From: Bacillota bacterium
GTDB lineage: Bacteria; Bacillota; Clostridia; Oscillospirales; Ruminococcaceae
DNA length: 64,000 bases
Direction: 5' to 3'
Assembly (NCBI GenBank): GCA_023439835.1
Contig: JAEXUW010000012.1
Coordinates: forward strand, 62,001-126,000
This document shows positions 15,844-23,932 of the stretch, one piece after another (the first letter of the stretch is position 1; every line of letters starts with the position of its first letter). Below the pieces are notes generated by a model, which was given only the letters and a program-made list of their open reading frames with translations, searched no databases and was not told where the DNA came from. Position numbers and translations under genes: made by a program.

Positions 15844-17388
15844 ATGGAAAGTAAAAAAGCTAAGGTTTTGCTTGTTTATCCCGATTATCTTGAAGAATGC
15901 TTCAATAAAAAAAGCTCCGGGGGGAACTACTCCGAGGGGCTTGCTTCAATATCGGCGGTATTAAAAGCAGCGGGACATGAGGTTTCACTCATGCACCTTT
16001 TATATTCGCATGGAAAAGAAGAGTTTATGAATAAATTCAAGGAATACGATTGTGACATTGTCGGCTTTTCGACAAGAACAACGGCATTCCACGATGTGAA
16101 AAATTATGCCGTCTGGATCAAAGAGGTTTGCGACAAGTTTATTTTTTGCGGAAGCTATCACTGTACCCTTGTTCCTGATGAGGTCATTGCAGCCGACGGT
16201 ATTGACGCCGTTTGTATAGGTGAGGGCGAGTACCCCGTGCGAGAGCTTTGCGACAGGTTTTTTGAGGGGAACTTCCACGATATTCAGAGCATGTATTTTA
16301 AGCTAAACGGTGAAGTAATTAAAAACCCTGTCAGACCGCTGCTTGAGGATTTAGACGAGCTTCCCATTCCGGACTTTGATCTTTTTGATTATGATAACCT
16401 TGAGCATGCAAGAGTTAAAACGGCGCTTGTTATGCTTTCAAGAGGCTGTCTTTTTTCCTGCACATATTGTGGGAACTCTCAGTTTCGTCAGGTTTATCCG
16501 AACAGGCGCAAATATGCGCGCTTTCGTTCGCCAGAAAACGCAATGGACTATCTCAGGGCGCTTCTTAAAAAGTTCCCATATGTGGAGTTTATTAATTTCC
16601 GTGACGCTATTTTTAATATGTATGACGACTGGTTCTATGAATTTATAGAATTGTATATAAAGGAAATCCATATTCCTTTCACCTGTAATCTCCGCCTTGA
16701 TATTATGACAGAGCAGACTGTCATAAAGCTTAAAGAGGCTGGCTGTTATATGATTGACGTCGGCGTTGAAACAGGCGACGATTATCTGAGAAAAACATAC
16801 CTAAAGCGAATGATGAATAACGAACAGATGAAAAATGCTTTCTCGTGGTTTCACAAGCATGGAATTACCAGCATGACATATAACATTGTCGGGCTTCCCT
16901 ATGAGGATTTAAAGCTTGCGCTGTCAACAATCAAGCTTAATGCCGAGCTTAACCCCGACAAGGTTATTCCGAATATATTCTATCCTTATCCGATGACAAT
17001 TTTAGCGGATATAGCAAGAAAAGCCGGCTTCGTCCCCGATGTCATTCCGCCGGGAACAAGAGTGCCGCTTGTTCAAAAGCAGTTTCCAGAGCATGAGGTG
17101 CTTTTCACAGCGAATTTCTTTATGACTTTTATAAAGCTGTATAAGTTTTCAAGCAAGCTCCCCAAATGGCTGGGCAAGCCTTTTTCGAAAATGCTTGATA
17201 AGATTTTCACCGGAAAGTTCACGCCGAGAAAGCTCTTAAACAAGCTTCACGACTTCCACGAGAAATTCTATGACTGGCTGAAGAGAACTGTAATGAAGGT
17301 CACGCCGAATTTCTATAACAAGCTAAGAAAGCTTCGCTATAATCGCCGCACAAAAAAGGCGGAAAAAGCAAAGTCCAAGGTCGCATAA
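15844..17388 (+). CDS. B12-binding-domain radical SAM protein
   Basis: A 514-residue protein with an N-terminal cobalamin-binding-like Rossmann domain (about residues 5-140: KVLLVYPDYLE, DIVGFSTRT, GIDAVCIGEGE) and a radical SAM domain with CLFSCTYC (CxxxCxxC) near residue 207. The C-terminal 100 residues are basic and helical. Such B12-radical SAM enzymes often methylate unactivated carbon or phosphorus, but this subgroup has no assigned substrate. The first domain lacks an obvious DxHxxG motif, so cobalamin may be bound base-off or not at all. The leader and the trailer consist of heptad repeats in opposite orientation. Confidence 0.85.
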   Translation: MESKKAKVLLVYPDYLEECFNKKSSGGNYSEGLASISAVLKAAGHEVSLMHLLYSHGKEEFMNKFKEYDCDIVGFSTRTTAFHDVKNYAVWIKEVCDKFIFCGSYHCTLVPDEVIAADGIDAVCIGEGEYPVRELCDRFFEGNFHDIQSMYFKLNGEVIKNPVRPLLEDLDELPIPDFDLFDYDNLEHARVKTALVMLSRGCLFSCTYCGNSQFRQVYPNRRKYARFRSPENAMDYLRALLKKFPYVEFINFRDAIFNMYDDWFYEFIELYIKEIHIPFTCNLRLDIMTEQTVIKLKEAGCYMIDVGVETGDDYLRKTYLKRMMNNEQMKNAFSWFHKHGITSMTYNIVGLPYEDLKLALSTIKLNAELNPDKVIPNIFYPYPMTILADIARKAGFVPDVIPPGTRVPLVQKQFPEHEVLFTANFFMTFIKLYKFSSKLPKWLGKPFSKMLDKIFTGKFTPRKLLNKLHDFHEKFYDWLKRTVMKVTPNFYNKLRKLRYNRRTKKAEKAKSKVA

Positions 17389-17394
17389 AAACAA

Positions 17395-17435
17395 GCCCAT
17401 GATACAGCCAATACTGTGTCATGGGCGTTTTATTT
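17395..17435 (+). terminator. Intrinsic terminator after the B12-binding radical SAM gene
   Basis: GCCCATGATACAG pairs with CTGTGTCATGGGC (one G-T wobble), followed by GTTTTATTT, and then directly by the CCTCTAA heptad array. Confidence 0.9.
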
Positions 17436-17474
17436 CTAACCTCTAACCTCTAACCTCTAGCCTCTAACCTCTAA
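17433..17474 (-). repeat. Heptad repeat array (CCTCTAA units, minus-strand TTAGAGG)
   Basis: One imperfect unit (TTTCTAA) and five units of CCTCTAA (one reads CCTCTAG). On the minus strand these are TTAGAGG, the same unit as the array at 15789-15837 but inverted, so both arrays read towards the gene between them. It ends one base before the lexA stop codon. Confidence 0.9.
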
Positions 17475-17475
17475 C

Positions 17476-18060
17476 TCACAGATACCTTAAAACCGCAACA
17501 ACCTTCCCCAGAATTGAAACGTTGTCCACGATAATAGCCTCCATACTGTCATTCTCAGGCTGAAGTCGAAAGTGCCCTTTTTCTTTATAGAAACGCTTTA
17601 CTGTTGCGTCCTCATCGTCAATGAGAGCGACGACGATCTCACCGTTTTGTGCATAGGGCGTTTTTTCAACAATTACTATATCGCCGTGCAATATGCCGGC
17701 GTTTATCATACTCTCGCCCCTTATTTTAAGGGCGAAAAGCGAGTTTTGATAATTTCTTCCCGCATGAAAGCTTATGTAGTCGGTGATATCTTCAATTGCG
17801 GTAATAGGCTGTCCCGCGGTTACAGTTCCCACCAGTGGAACTCTAGTCGCACTTTTCCCGACAAGCCTGATGGCACGGTTTCTGTTATCTTCTTTTTCGA
17901 TAAGCCCATGCTCAACAAGGCTGCTGATGCTTCTGTGAGCGGTAGATGTTGACTTGAACCCGAATTCATCACAAATCTCTCTGACTGTGGGAACAAACCC
18001 GTCCTCACTTCTGCTTTTAATAAATTCAAAAACCTGTTTATCCTTTTCAGTCAGCTTCAT
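17476..18060 (-). CDS. lexA: LexA repressor
   Basis: A 194-residue SOS repressor. The N-terminal winged helix-turn-helix (about residues 1-65, PTVREICDEFGFKSTSTAHR) binds operators. The C-terminal protease-like domain has the self-cleavage site A82-G83 in VTAGQP, the serine S117 in RGESM and the lysine K155 in ATVKRF, so all parts needed for RecA-stimulated autocleavage are present. It follows murC after 2 bases. No clear CGAAC-type operator was seen upstream of the pair. Confidence 0.95.
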   Translation of the reverse strand: MKLTEKDKQVFEFIKSRSEDGFVPTVREICDEFGFKSTSTAHRSISSLVEHGLIEKEDNRNRAIRLVGKSATRVPLVGTVTAGQPITAIEDITDYISFHAGRNYQNSLFALKIRGESMINAGILHGDIVIVEKTPYAQNGEIVVALIDDEDATVKRFYKEKGHFRLQPENDSMEAIIVDNVSILGKVVAVLRYL

Positions 18061-18062
18061 TG

Positions 18063-19445
18063 TCAGTCACCGTTCCTTTCCATTAAAAGCTTCAAAAGCA
18101 ATTTTGCAACCTTATACACGTCACCACATCCAAGCGTAATGACAAGGTCGCCCGCCTGTGCGTTGTCAGCGACATGAGCGGCAACCTCCTCAAAGGTTGA
18201 AAACCATTCACATCCCGGAATTTTCTCCGCCAAGTCCTTTGAGTATATGTTAAAGGTGTTGTTCTCTCGTGAGCCCATAATTTCAGTCAGAACCGTTTTG
18301 TCTGAAAGCTGAAGAACCTTTACAAAATCGTCAAACAGAAGCTTTGTCCGTGAGTATGTGAACGGCTGATGGACAGCCCAAACTCTTTTAAAATCAAGCT
18401 TTTTCGCTGCTTCAAGAGTAACCTTTATTTCGGCGGGGTGATGAGCATAATCGTCAACGACGGTAATGCCCCCTGATACACCGAGCTTTTCAAAGCGCCG
18501 TCCGGCACCTCTGAAGGTCTGAAGTCCGAGCATAATTCCGTCAATGCTTACCCCTGCATAAATAGCCGCGGCAGAGGCAGCGACAGCGTTTAATACATTA
18601 TGAATTCCCGGCACATGAATGGAAAGCTCACAGATTTTCTCGTCACGATACATCAGCGAAAAATCAGTCTGCATTCCGGCGGTTTTTGTTATGACGGGAT
18701 AATAATCATTAGTGTCTTTAAAGCCGAAGGTGATAATGTCTTTGCCTGTTATTCCCTCTAAAGCCTTTAGAGAATTGGTATCATCACCGTTTATTATTAC
18801 TGCTTTTCGGGTTTTCGCACAGAATTTTCTAAACGACATAATTATGTTATCTAAAGTTTTAAAATAGTCCAAATGATCCTCGTCAATATTTAGTACAATA
18901 GAAATATCGGGCGATAATTTTAAAAAGGTATCGACAAACTCGCATGCCTCACAAACCATGATATCGCTTTTGCCGGCTCTTCCGCTTCCGCCGATGCTGG
19001 GGAGCTTTCCGCCGATCACCGCTGAAAGATCAACCCCCTCCTCCACGAAAATCTGCGTGAGCATTGAGGTCGTTGTGGTTTTACCGTGAGTTCCGCAAAC
19101 GCAAATAGCGTTGTCATACCAAGTGGTGACAAGCCCTAACAGCTCGCTTCTTTCAAGCACAGGCACGCCTGACGCAATAGAAGCCACAAGCTCAGGGTTA
19201 TCCTTCATGATTGCCGCTGAGTATACGATCAGGTCGGCACCTTCTATATTTTCAGCACGCTGACCGAAATAAACAGGTATTCCCATTTTTCTGACAGCGT
19301 CAAGAGTTTCAGTTTCATTATTGTCAGAGCCTGAGAGATAATACCCCTTTGAATGAAGTATCTGAGCAAGAGGGTACATTCCCGAGCCACCTATTCCGAT
19401 AAAGTGAATGTGTTTTTTTCCGTTTAGTATATTTGAAATATCCAT
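18063..19445 (-). CDS. murC: UDP-N-acetylmuramate--L-alanine ligase
   Basis: A 460-residue Mur ligase that adds L-alanine to UDP-MurNAc with ATP. It shows the N-terminal UDP-binding GIGGSGMYPLAQIL, the P-loop CGTHGKTTTTSM, and the central DEDHLDYF and DDYAHHPAE motifs. Length is standard. The ATG at 19445 fits the family start (MDISNILNGKKHIHFIGIGG); an in-frame TTG lies 36 bases further upstream. Only a weak ribosome site (CGGG) is visible. It forms a tight operon with lexA. Confidence 0.95.
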   Translation of the reverse strand: MDISNILNGKKHIHFIGIGGSGMYPLAQILHSKGYYLSGSDNNETETLDAVRKMGIPVYFGQRAENIEGADLIVYSAAIMKDNPELVASIASGVPVLERSELLGLVTTWYDNAICVCGTHGKTTTTSMLTQIFVEEGVDLSAVIGGKLPSIGGSGRAGKSDIMVCEACEFVDTFLKLSPDISIVLNIDEDHLDYFKTLDNIIMSFRKFCAKTRKAVIINGDDTNSLKALEGITGKDIITFGFKDTNDYYPVITKTAGMQTDFSLMYRDEKICELSIHVPGIHNVLNAVAASAAAIYAGVSIDGIMLGLQTFRGAGRRFEKLGVSGGITVVDDYAHHPAEIKVTLEAAKKLDFKRVWAVHQPFTYSRTKLLFDDFVKVLQLSDKTVLTEIMGSRENNTFNIYSKDLAEKIPGCEWFSTFEEVAAHVADNAQAGDLVITLGCGDVYKVAKLLLKLLMERNGD

Positions 19446-19579
19446 TAAGCAACCCGTTCTTTCAAAATAAGTATTGTACAATTATTATATTACAATTCGA
19501 AAATAAAATAAACTCTTTTATTTTAAATTGAATATATTTGTAAATTTTGCCGAATAATAAATCAAAGGAGATGTGATTA

Positions 19580-19873
19580 ATGACAATTACAGACATTAGA
19601 ATCAGAAAAATTATCCCCGAGGGAAGACTTCGCGGCGTAATCAGCATCACTATCGACGGCCAGCTTGCGGTCCATGACATCAAGGTGGTTCAGGGTGACG
19701 AGAGAATGTTTGTCGCAATGCCGAGCAGAAAGGATGACAGCGGAGTTTTCAGGGATATTGTTCATCCGATAACACCCGAGGCAAGACAAGCAATGGAAAC
19801 TGAAATCCTAAACGCATTTCTTGCCGAGGTTGAAGCAAGGGACGCTGAAGCTCAGAACACTCAAGAGGCATAA
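19580..19873 (+). CDS. spoVG: SpoVG RNA/DNA-binding regulator
   Basis: A 97-residue SpoVG with the full family sequence from ITDIRIRKI to HPITPEARQ. SpoVG proteins bind nucleic acids and influence septation at sporulation, capsule and virulence genes. The ATG has AAAGGAG 9 bases upstream. It is divergent from murC. Behind it come two perfect hairpins and two intrinsic terminators. Confidence 0.95.
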   Translation: MTITDIRIRKIIPEGRLRGVISITIDGQLAVHDIKVVQGDERMFVAMPSRKDDSGVFRDIVHPITPEARQAMETEILNAFLAEVEARDAEAQNTQEA

Positions 19874-19926
19874 TTTTATATGTCATGAAGCAGAGGAAAG
19901 CCGGCTCCCCCTATGCTACCCCCTCG

Positions 19927-19970
19927 CACACCACCACTGGTGGTGTGGATGTCGTGCAAACGCACGACAT
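19927..19970 (+). ncRNA. Tandem perfect hairpins downstream of spoVG
   Basis: Hairpin 1: CACACCACC (19927-19935), loop ACT, GGTGGTGTG (19939-19947). Hairpin 2: ATGTCGTGC (19949-19957), loop AAAC, GCACGACAT (19962-19970). Each is a perfect 9-bp stem, separated by one base. They are followed by the terminator at 19979. A structured 3' UTR or a small RNA is possible; no known RNA family was recognised. Confidence 0.5.
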
Positions 19971-19978
19971 TTAGAGGT

Positions 19979-20015
19979 ATATTTTCGGGAAATGAATTCC
20001 CGAAAATATTTTTTT
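19979..20015 (+). terminator. Intrinsic terminator for spoVG
   Basis: ATATTTTCGGGAA pairs perfectly with TTCCCGAAAATAT around a 5-base loop and is followed by TTTTTTAATTT. Confidence 0.93.
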
Positions 20016-20041
20016 AATTTGATAGGCTTTTTATACAGTCT

Positions 20042-20078
20042 AAAGCAGAGGAAAGTCCTCTGCTTTTTCTTTTTTTTA
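20042..20078 (+). terminator. Second intrinsic terminator between spoVG and the NUDIX gene
   Basis: AAAGCAGAGGA and TCCTCTGCTTT form an 11-bp stem with loop AAG, followed by TTCTTTTTTTT. It may also end the convergent NUDIX transcript. Confidence 0.88.
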
Positions 20079-20606
20079 CAGGAATAATTTTGCCTTTAAA
20101 ATTGCAATTTGTGTTTTTGCGTCACAAATTTCGTTGTTTAGAACCATTTCGACAGCCTTGTCAAAGGGGAGCTTCACAACATCTAAAAACTCGTCATCGT
20201 CGAGGCTTTGTGAGGAAAAATCCAGACCTCTCGCTAAATATATATGAATTTTTTCTGTGAGATAGGCGGTCGTTGGGTACATTACCCCAAGAAAAGTGTA
20301 TTCTGTCGCACAAGCTCCCGTTTCCTCTTTTAGCTCACGCTTTCCACATTCAAAGGGGTCTTCGCCTTTATTTAGCTTGCCGGCGGGAATCTCAAGAAGC
20401 ACGCTTTGAAAGGGATAGCGAAACTGTTTGACGAAGATTATTTCATTCTCATCGGTTAAGGGGAGAACGCAAACTCCGCCTGAATGATGAACCACCTCAC
20501 GCAGTGCCGTCATGCCGTTCTCAAGTTCGACAGTATCCTTTGTTACTGTTATAATTCTGCCCTCATGGATAATCTTTGAGTCAAGCTTTTTTTCGTACAG
20601 ATGCAT
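20076..20606 (-). CDS. NUDIX hydrolase, ADP-ribose pyrophosphatase type
   Basis: A 176-residue NUDIX protein. The Nudix box is an exact match to GX5EX7REUXEEXGU (from GKLNKGED to KRELKEETGA, about residues 74-96). The lead-in VVHHSGGVCVLPLTDE and VKQFRYP are typical of the ADP-ribose pyrophosphatase (NudF/YqkG) group, which cleaves ADP-ribose to AMP and ribose 5-phosphate. Length fits. Single gene, convergent with spoVG. Confidence 0.92.
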   Translation of the reverse strand: MHLYEKKLDSKIIHEGRIITVTKDTVELENGMTALREVVHHSGGVCVLPLTDENEIIFVKQFRYPFQSVLLEIPAGKLNKGEDPFECGKRELKEETGACATEYTFLGVMYPTTAYLTEKIHIYLARGLDFSSQSLDDDEFLDVVKLPFDKAVEMVLNNEICDAKTQIAILKAKLFL

Positions 20607-20690
20607 AAATATTTTTTCCTTTCGAAATAATGGTATAAACCATGCCCTCTTTTAAATATTTTAGAATATAACTCTAAAGGGGGAATTCAT

Positions 20691-21341
20691 TTGATAACAA
20701 ACAGCCTTCAGGCATCGGACTTTCGTGTTTCGCCGGCGCTGTCGTCAATCGCCTCAGAAAACAAAGAGGCTCGCCTTAAAATAATACACAACGAGGACTA
20801 TACTCCTCTTGCGTATGCGATAGGCTTCGGCAACTTTCATAATTCATCAGTAATTGTCGGCGGAGTATCACAGGACGACAGCATTTCATCAAAGGTGCTT
20901 ATCCGGCTTGCCGGTGAGTTAAGTCATGCGCTGTCAAAAAGCGAATCGCTTCTTTCAATCAACATTAAAAACTTATTTTCAGCAAAGGGTGTCTGGATTA
21001 TTCCGGATTTTGGGTCCTGTGACAAGCCGTCAACCTCAATGAATTTGATAAGCGAAAAGCTGTCCCCAAAAAGATTGCTTGAGATTCATTCGGGAAAGCA
21101 GGAGATACGGTATTTGTCACCCAAAAACAGTGCGTCAAATTCAAAGCTTTTTGCCTATCTGCTTTCCTCATCAAGCGGTATTGAAACAATTCGTGAGGCA
21201 CCGCCTGAGAACAGCCTGTGTCGTTGGTTCTCAGATGAGTTTTTAAAAGCATCTTTTTCTGTCGGCATTGACTCCGAAGCGGGAGATGCCGCCCTGTTTA
21301 TGAGTATGCTGGAGGCATTTTTAATCTTCATTGCTGCTTAA
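20691..21341 (+). CDS. Degenerate M14 carboxypeptidase-like protein (tentative)
   Basis: A 216-residue protein with no signal peptide, starting at TTG with GGGGGA upstream. GGVSQDDSISSKVLIRLAGEL followed by KGVWIIPDFGSCD resembles the HxxE-containing start of M14 metallocarboxypeptidases and their PxxNPDG stretch; LLEIHSGKQEIRYL resembles the segment with the third zinc ligand. The first histidine is Ser and the glutamate is Asp, so a zinc peptidase site is unlikely and the protein would be a pseudoenzyme. This is a pattern judgement by eye. Its 3' end overlaps the convergent yfhO-like gene by 21 bases. Confidence 0.4.
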   Translation: MITNSLQASDFRVSPALSSIASENKEARLKIIHNEDYTPLAYAIGFGNFHNSSVIVGGVSQDDSISSKVLIRLAGELSHALSKSESLLSINIKNLFSAKGVWIIPDFGSCDKPSTSMNLISEKLSPKRLLEIHSGKQEIRYLSPKNSASNSKLFAYLLSSSSGIETIREAPPENSLCRWFSDEFLKASFSVGIDSEAGDAALFMSMLEAFLIFIAA

Positions 21342-23810
21342 GTCGTCGTCATCTTCTGAAAGCATATTATCGGTCAGCTCGATATCAACTTTGTTATTAT
21401 CGTCTGGATTTTCATCATCGTATTCGCCGTTATCAACAGAAGCCTCAAAGCTGTCATAGTCATAAACTGTGCCTGATAGCTTTTCTAAAGGCTCTATTTT
21501 TCTTCTGACAAAAACATAGACAACAAGCACAAGCAAGCCGACTGCGGTTATGAGAGTCCCAGTTTTAAGACCGGGGGTCATATAGTTAAATCTGATTTCA
21601 ACATTTTCACCGGCGGGGCATAAAACAGCCATCAAGCCGCCGTCAACCTCTTCAATTGGCGTGACTTTGCCGTTTACTGTCGCTGTGAAGCCCTTTTCAA
21701 ATGGCACGCTGAAGAATACTAGCTTATCGCTTTCAAGGTCAATCCTGGCGGTAAAGCCGTTTGTATCCTCTTTAAAATAATGTGCAGAATTAGCCTTCTT
21801 TTCAAGGCAAAGCTCAAGATAAAGCTCAGAGTTATAAAGCCCCACATAATCCTCCTCTGCAAGAGGGGAGATTATGTCGGCATAAGCTGAAGCCTGTTCA
21901 TCACTCAGTACAAGAGCTCTCATGAGCAGAGTATCCTTCTCCACACCCGAATACCTGTCGAACTTTGTCTTTGTGACGTAGTAGTCATATGTGAAGCCCA
22001 TGGGTATATAGTATTTGTTTTCATAGATATGAAAGTTGTTTTCAGTTTTAATATATTCAAAGCCGGGAACATTAAGCTCTGTAGCCGATTCGTGATTGAA
22101 GTAATACTTCACCGAAAACAGCCCTCTTAGAGGATAGCGTGAAACTTCAGCCCGTGATGCAACGTCACGGGTAATCCCTATGCCCTCATAAAAATTCATG
22201 ATAGAGCTGGGCACGACGCTGTGAAACGCCCTCATTGAGTAGTATCCCCATGACATCGCATAATTGTCCTTGTTTTCGCTGATGTCAGTGCGGTAAAACT
22301 CATCGGTTTCAAGCGTGATTTTTTCACCGCCGTAAATTGCCTGAGGAATAAACTCCTCAGGGAAGGGGCCTTGTGCTAAGCCATACCAAACAACCACTGC
22401 TGAACAGATGAATGCCGAAATGACAGTGAAATTCAAAGCGACTTTAATATATTGCCTCTTGTTTGACAGAATGTATTCAAGATTATATAAAAACCCAAGG
22501 CATAAAAGAGTTGCTCCAATAGATAGCCAGAATATCAGCGGGTATTTTGCGACTTGAGCATAGACGGTTTGCTTTGTTTCTGTGCTGACTGAGGGAAGAA
22601 GTCCGATTGCCGCGCATATAACAACCACAGCTAAAGAGAGCTTGAAGCCTGTTTTGAACGTAAGCTCCTTATGGTCAAGTACATAAGCGGTCATCATGCA
22701 CATCAAAAGAATGGGCATATAGTACCATCTTGCATAATAGCTGCTGTTAAACATATAAAATGCTGAATTTAAAACGGGAACTAGAGCACACACGACACAG
22801 GCAATAACCGCCTTTGATGCCCAGTGCGATTTTTTTCCTTTAATAAATGCTATAACACCCGCCATAGAAAACATGGGGAGATAGCCGGCGATTGACGACC
22901 ACCTTGCTGTTGTTGACGAGAATAGATTTGAACGAGCCGGCGGGTCGGGAATCATGAAGAAGCTTTGAATTATCCGAAATAGTCTGAAGCGGTCGCCGTA
23001 GACAACCATGTCCAGCCCCATAAGCTGACTGTCGACACGGGGGTTGCTGAAAACAGAAATGACGGACGGGAGCAAAAGCACAGCCGAAAGCATTACCCCG
23101 ATAACAGCTTCTAAACCGAGAAAGACGAATTTTTTGAATGTAATTGGAAAGTCTTTGCTTGTACAGCGACACATGAAGTAGATAAACACAAACACAACCT
23201 GTCCTGTAAAAAAGAAGTAGTTGGTTATTGCACAAAGCGCAACGGCAAGCGCAAACAGCCCTTTTTTATTATTTACGACAGCCTCCTCAAGTGCGATAAG
23301 CAAAAGCGGGAAGAATGCGACAACCTCATGAAAATGATTAAAGAATACGTTGTATATCTGAAAGCCTGATAAAGCGTATAAAAGCGAGCCGATCACCGCT
23401 GCATTTTTGCTTTGAACAAAGCGTCTGATAAATGCATACGAGGTGAGTGCGGCGACGCCTGTTTTTATCGCAAGAAGCCACGGTATCAGATATGGAACAG
23501 CACTGTTCGGGAATGGAATTGTCAGCCAGAAGAACGGGCTTCCCAACAGATAGAAGGAATATGAGCCGATGAAATTTGCACCTAAATCTGTTCCCCAGTC
23601 CCAGAAAAAGTTGCCTGAGCGTATCATTTCATGAGCGTGAGTATAAAAAGGAATCTGCTGTGAATTAAAGTCACCGTAATAGAGAAAAATTCCTTTATTA
23701 TAAACCATAGCGGGAATAAAAATTGCCATCATTATGAGAAATGCAATGCTAAATGCTTTGAAATAAAGCTCCTTTTTATTGCCGTTTAAAATTCTTGCCG
23801 TCTCTTTCAA
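21321..23810 (-). CDS. YfhO-family membrane protein
   Basis: An 829-residue polytopic membrane protein with about 12-13 helices in residues 15-480, a long extracytoplasmic domain (about 490-740), one more helix (about 745-765) and an acidic cytoplasmic tail rich in Asp and Glu. GDFNSQQIPFYTHAHEMI and FFWDWGTDLGANF near the N-terminus are typical of YfhO, a GT-C-like glycosyltransferase implicated in decorating lipoteichoic acid. The start is TTG at 23810: an in-frame TGA stands three codons upstream, so no ATG is available. Single gene with its own promoter. Confidence 0.85.
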   Translation of the reverse strand: MKETARILNGNKKELYFKAFSIAFLIMMAIFIPAMVYNKGIFLYYGDFNSQQIPFYTHAHEMIRSGNFFWDWGTDLGANFIGSYSFYLLGSPFFWLTIPFPNSAVPYLIPWLLAIKTGVAALTSYAFIRRFVQSKNAAVIGSLLYALSGFQIYNVFFNHFHEVVAFFPLLLIALEEAVVNNKKGLFALAVALCAITNYFFFTGQVVFVFIYFMCRCTSKDFPITFKKFVFLGLEAVIGVMLSAVLLLPSVISVFSNPRVDSQLMGLDMVVYGDRFRLFRIIQSFFMIPDPPARSNLFSSTTARWSSIAGYLPMFSMAGVIAFIKGKKSHWASKAVIACVVCALVPVLNSAFYMFNSSYYARWYYMPILLMCMMTAYVLDHKELTFKTGFKLSLAVVVICAAIGLLPSVSTETKQTVYAQVAKYPLIFWLSIGATLLCLGFLYNLEYILSNKRQYIKVALNFTVISAFICSAVVVWYGLAQGPFPEEFIPQAIYGGEKITLETDEFYRTDISENKDNYAMSWGYYSMRAFHSVVPSSIMNFYEGIGITRDVASRAEVSRYPLRGLFSVKYYFNHESATELNVPGFEYIKTENNFHIYENKYYIPMGFTYDYYVTKTKFDRYSGVEKDTLLMRALVLSDEQASAYADIISPLAEEDYVGLYNSELYLELCLEKKANSAHYFKEDTNGFTARIDLESDKLVFFSVPFEKGFTATVNGKVTPIEEVDGGLMAVLCPAGENVEIRFNYMTPGLKTGTLITAVGLLVLVVYVFVRRKIEPLEKLSGTVYDYDSFEASVDNGEYDDENPDDNNKVDIELTDNMLSEDDDDLSSNED

Positions 23811-23843
23811 GATGTATCATACCTTTCATTTTCTCTTTTTTTT

Positions 23844-23872
23844 AGTATAACACATTTGAATTAAAAATTAAA
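23844..23872 (-). promoter_or_regulatory. Extended -10 promoter for the yfhO-like gene
   Basis: On the minus strand TATACT (23849-23844) is preceded by TGT, an extended -10; the -35 position, 17 bases upstream, reads TTTAAT, a poor match. AAAGG follows as ribosome site before the TTG start. Confidence 0.5.
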
Positions 23873-23881
23873 GAACAATAA

Positions 23882-23914
23882 ATACCGCCCGACGAAATAA
23901 TCATCGGGCGGTAT
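23882..23914 (-). terminator. Intrinsic terminator after rplL
   Basis: ATACCGCCCGA and TCGGGCGGTAT form an 11-bp stem; on the minus strand it is followed by TTATTGTTCTTTAATTTTT. It ends the ribosomal protein operon, which does not continue into rpoB. Confidence 0.85.
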
Positions 23915-23932
23915 GATATAGCGAAAAATAAA

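Larger units (their letters stand above)
19888..20055 (+). repeat. 13-base direct repeat flanking a hairpin cluster behind spoVG
   Basis: AAGCAGAGGAAAG occurs at 19888-19900 and again at 20043-20055, about 155 bases apart in the same orientation. Between the copies lie two hairpins and a terminator. The second copy is part of the stem of the last terminator. Confidence 0.6.

Noticed and set aside
15789..17474. Heptad arrays as a CRISPR array
   Set aside because: Units are 7 bases long, contiguous and without spacers.
19505..19560. Sigma-H promoter for spoVG
   Set aside because: A GAAT -10-like word is present but the -35 word matches only partly and the spacing is about 2 bases too long.
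19891..19910. GAGGAAAG followed by CCGGCTCC as the start of RNase P RNA
   Set aside because: Only about 17 bases resemble the rnpB P1/J region; the rest of the roughly 350-base structure is absent in this 200-base gap.
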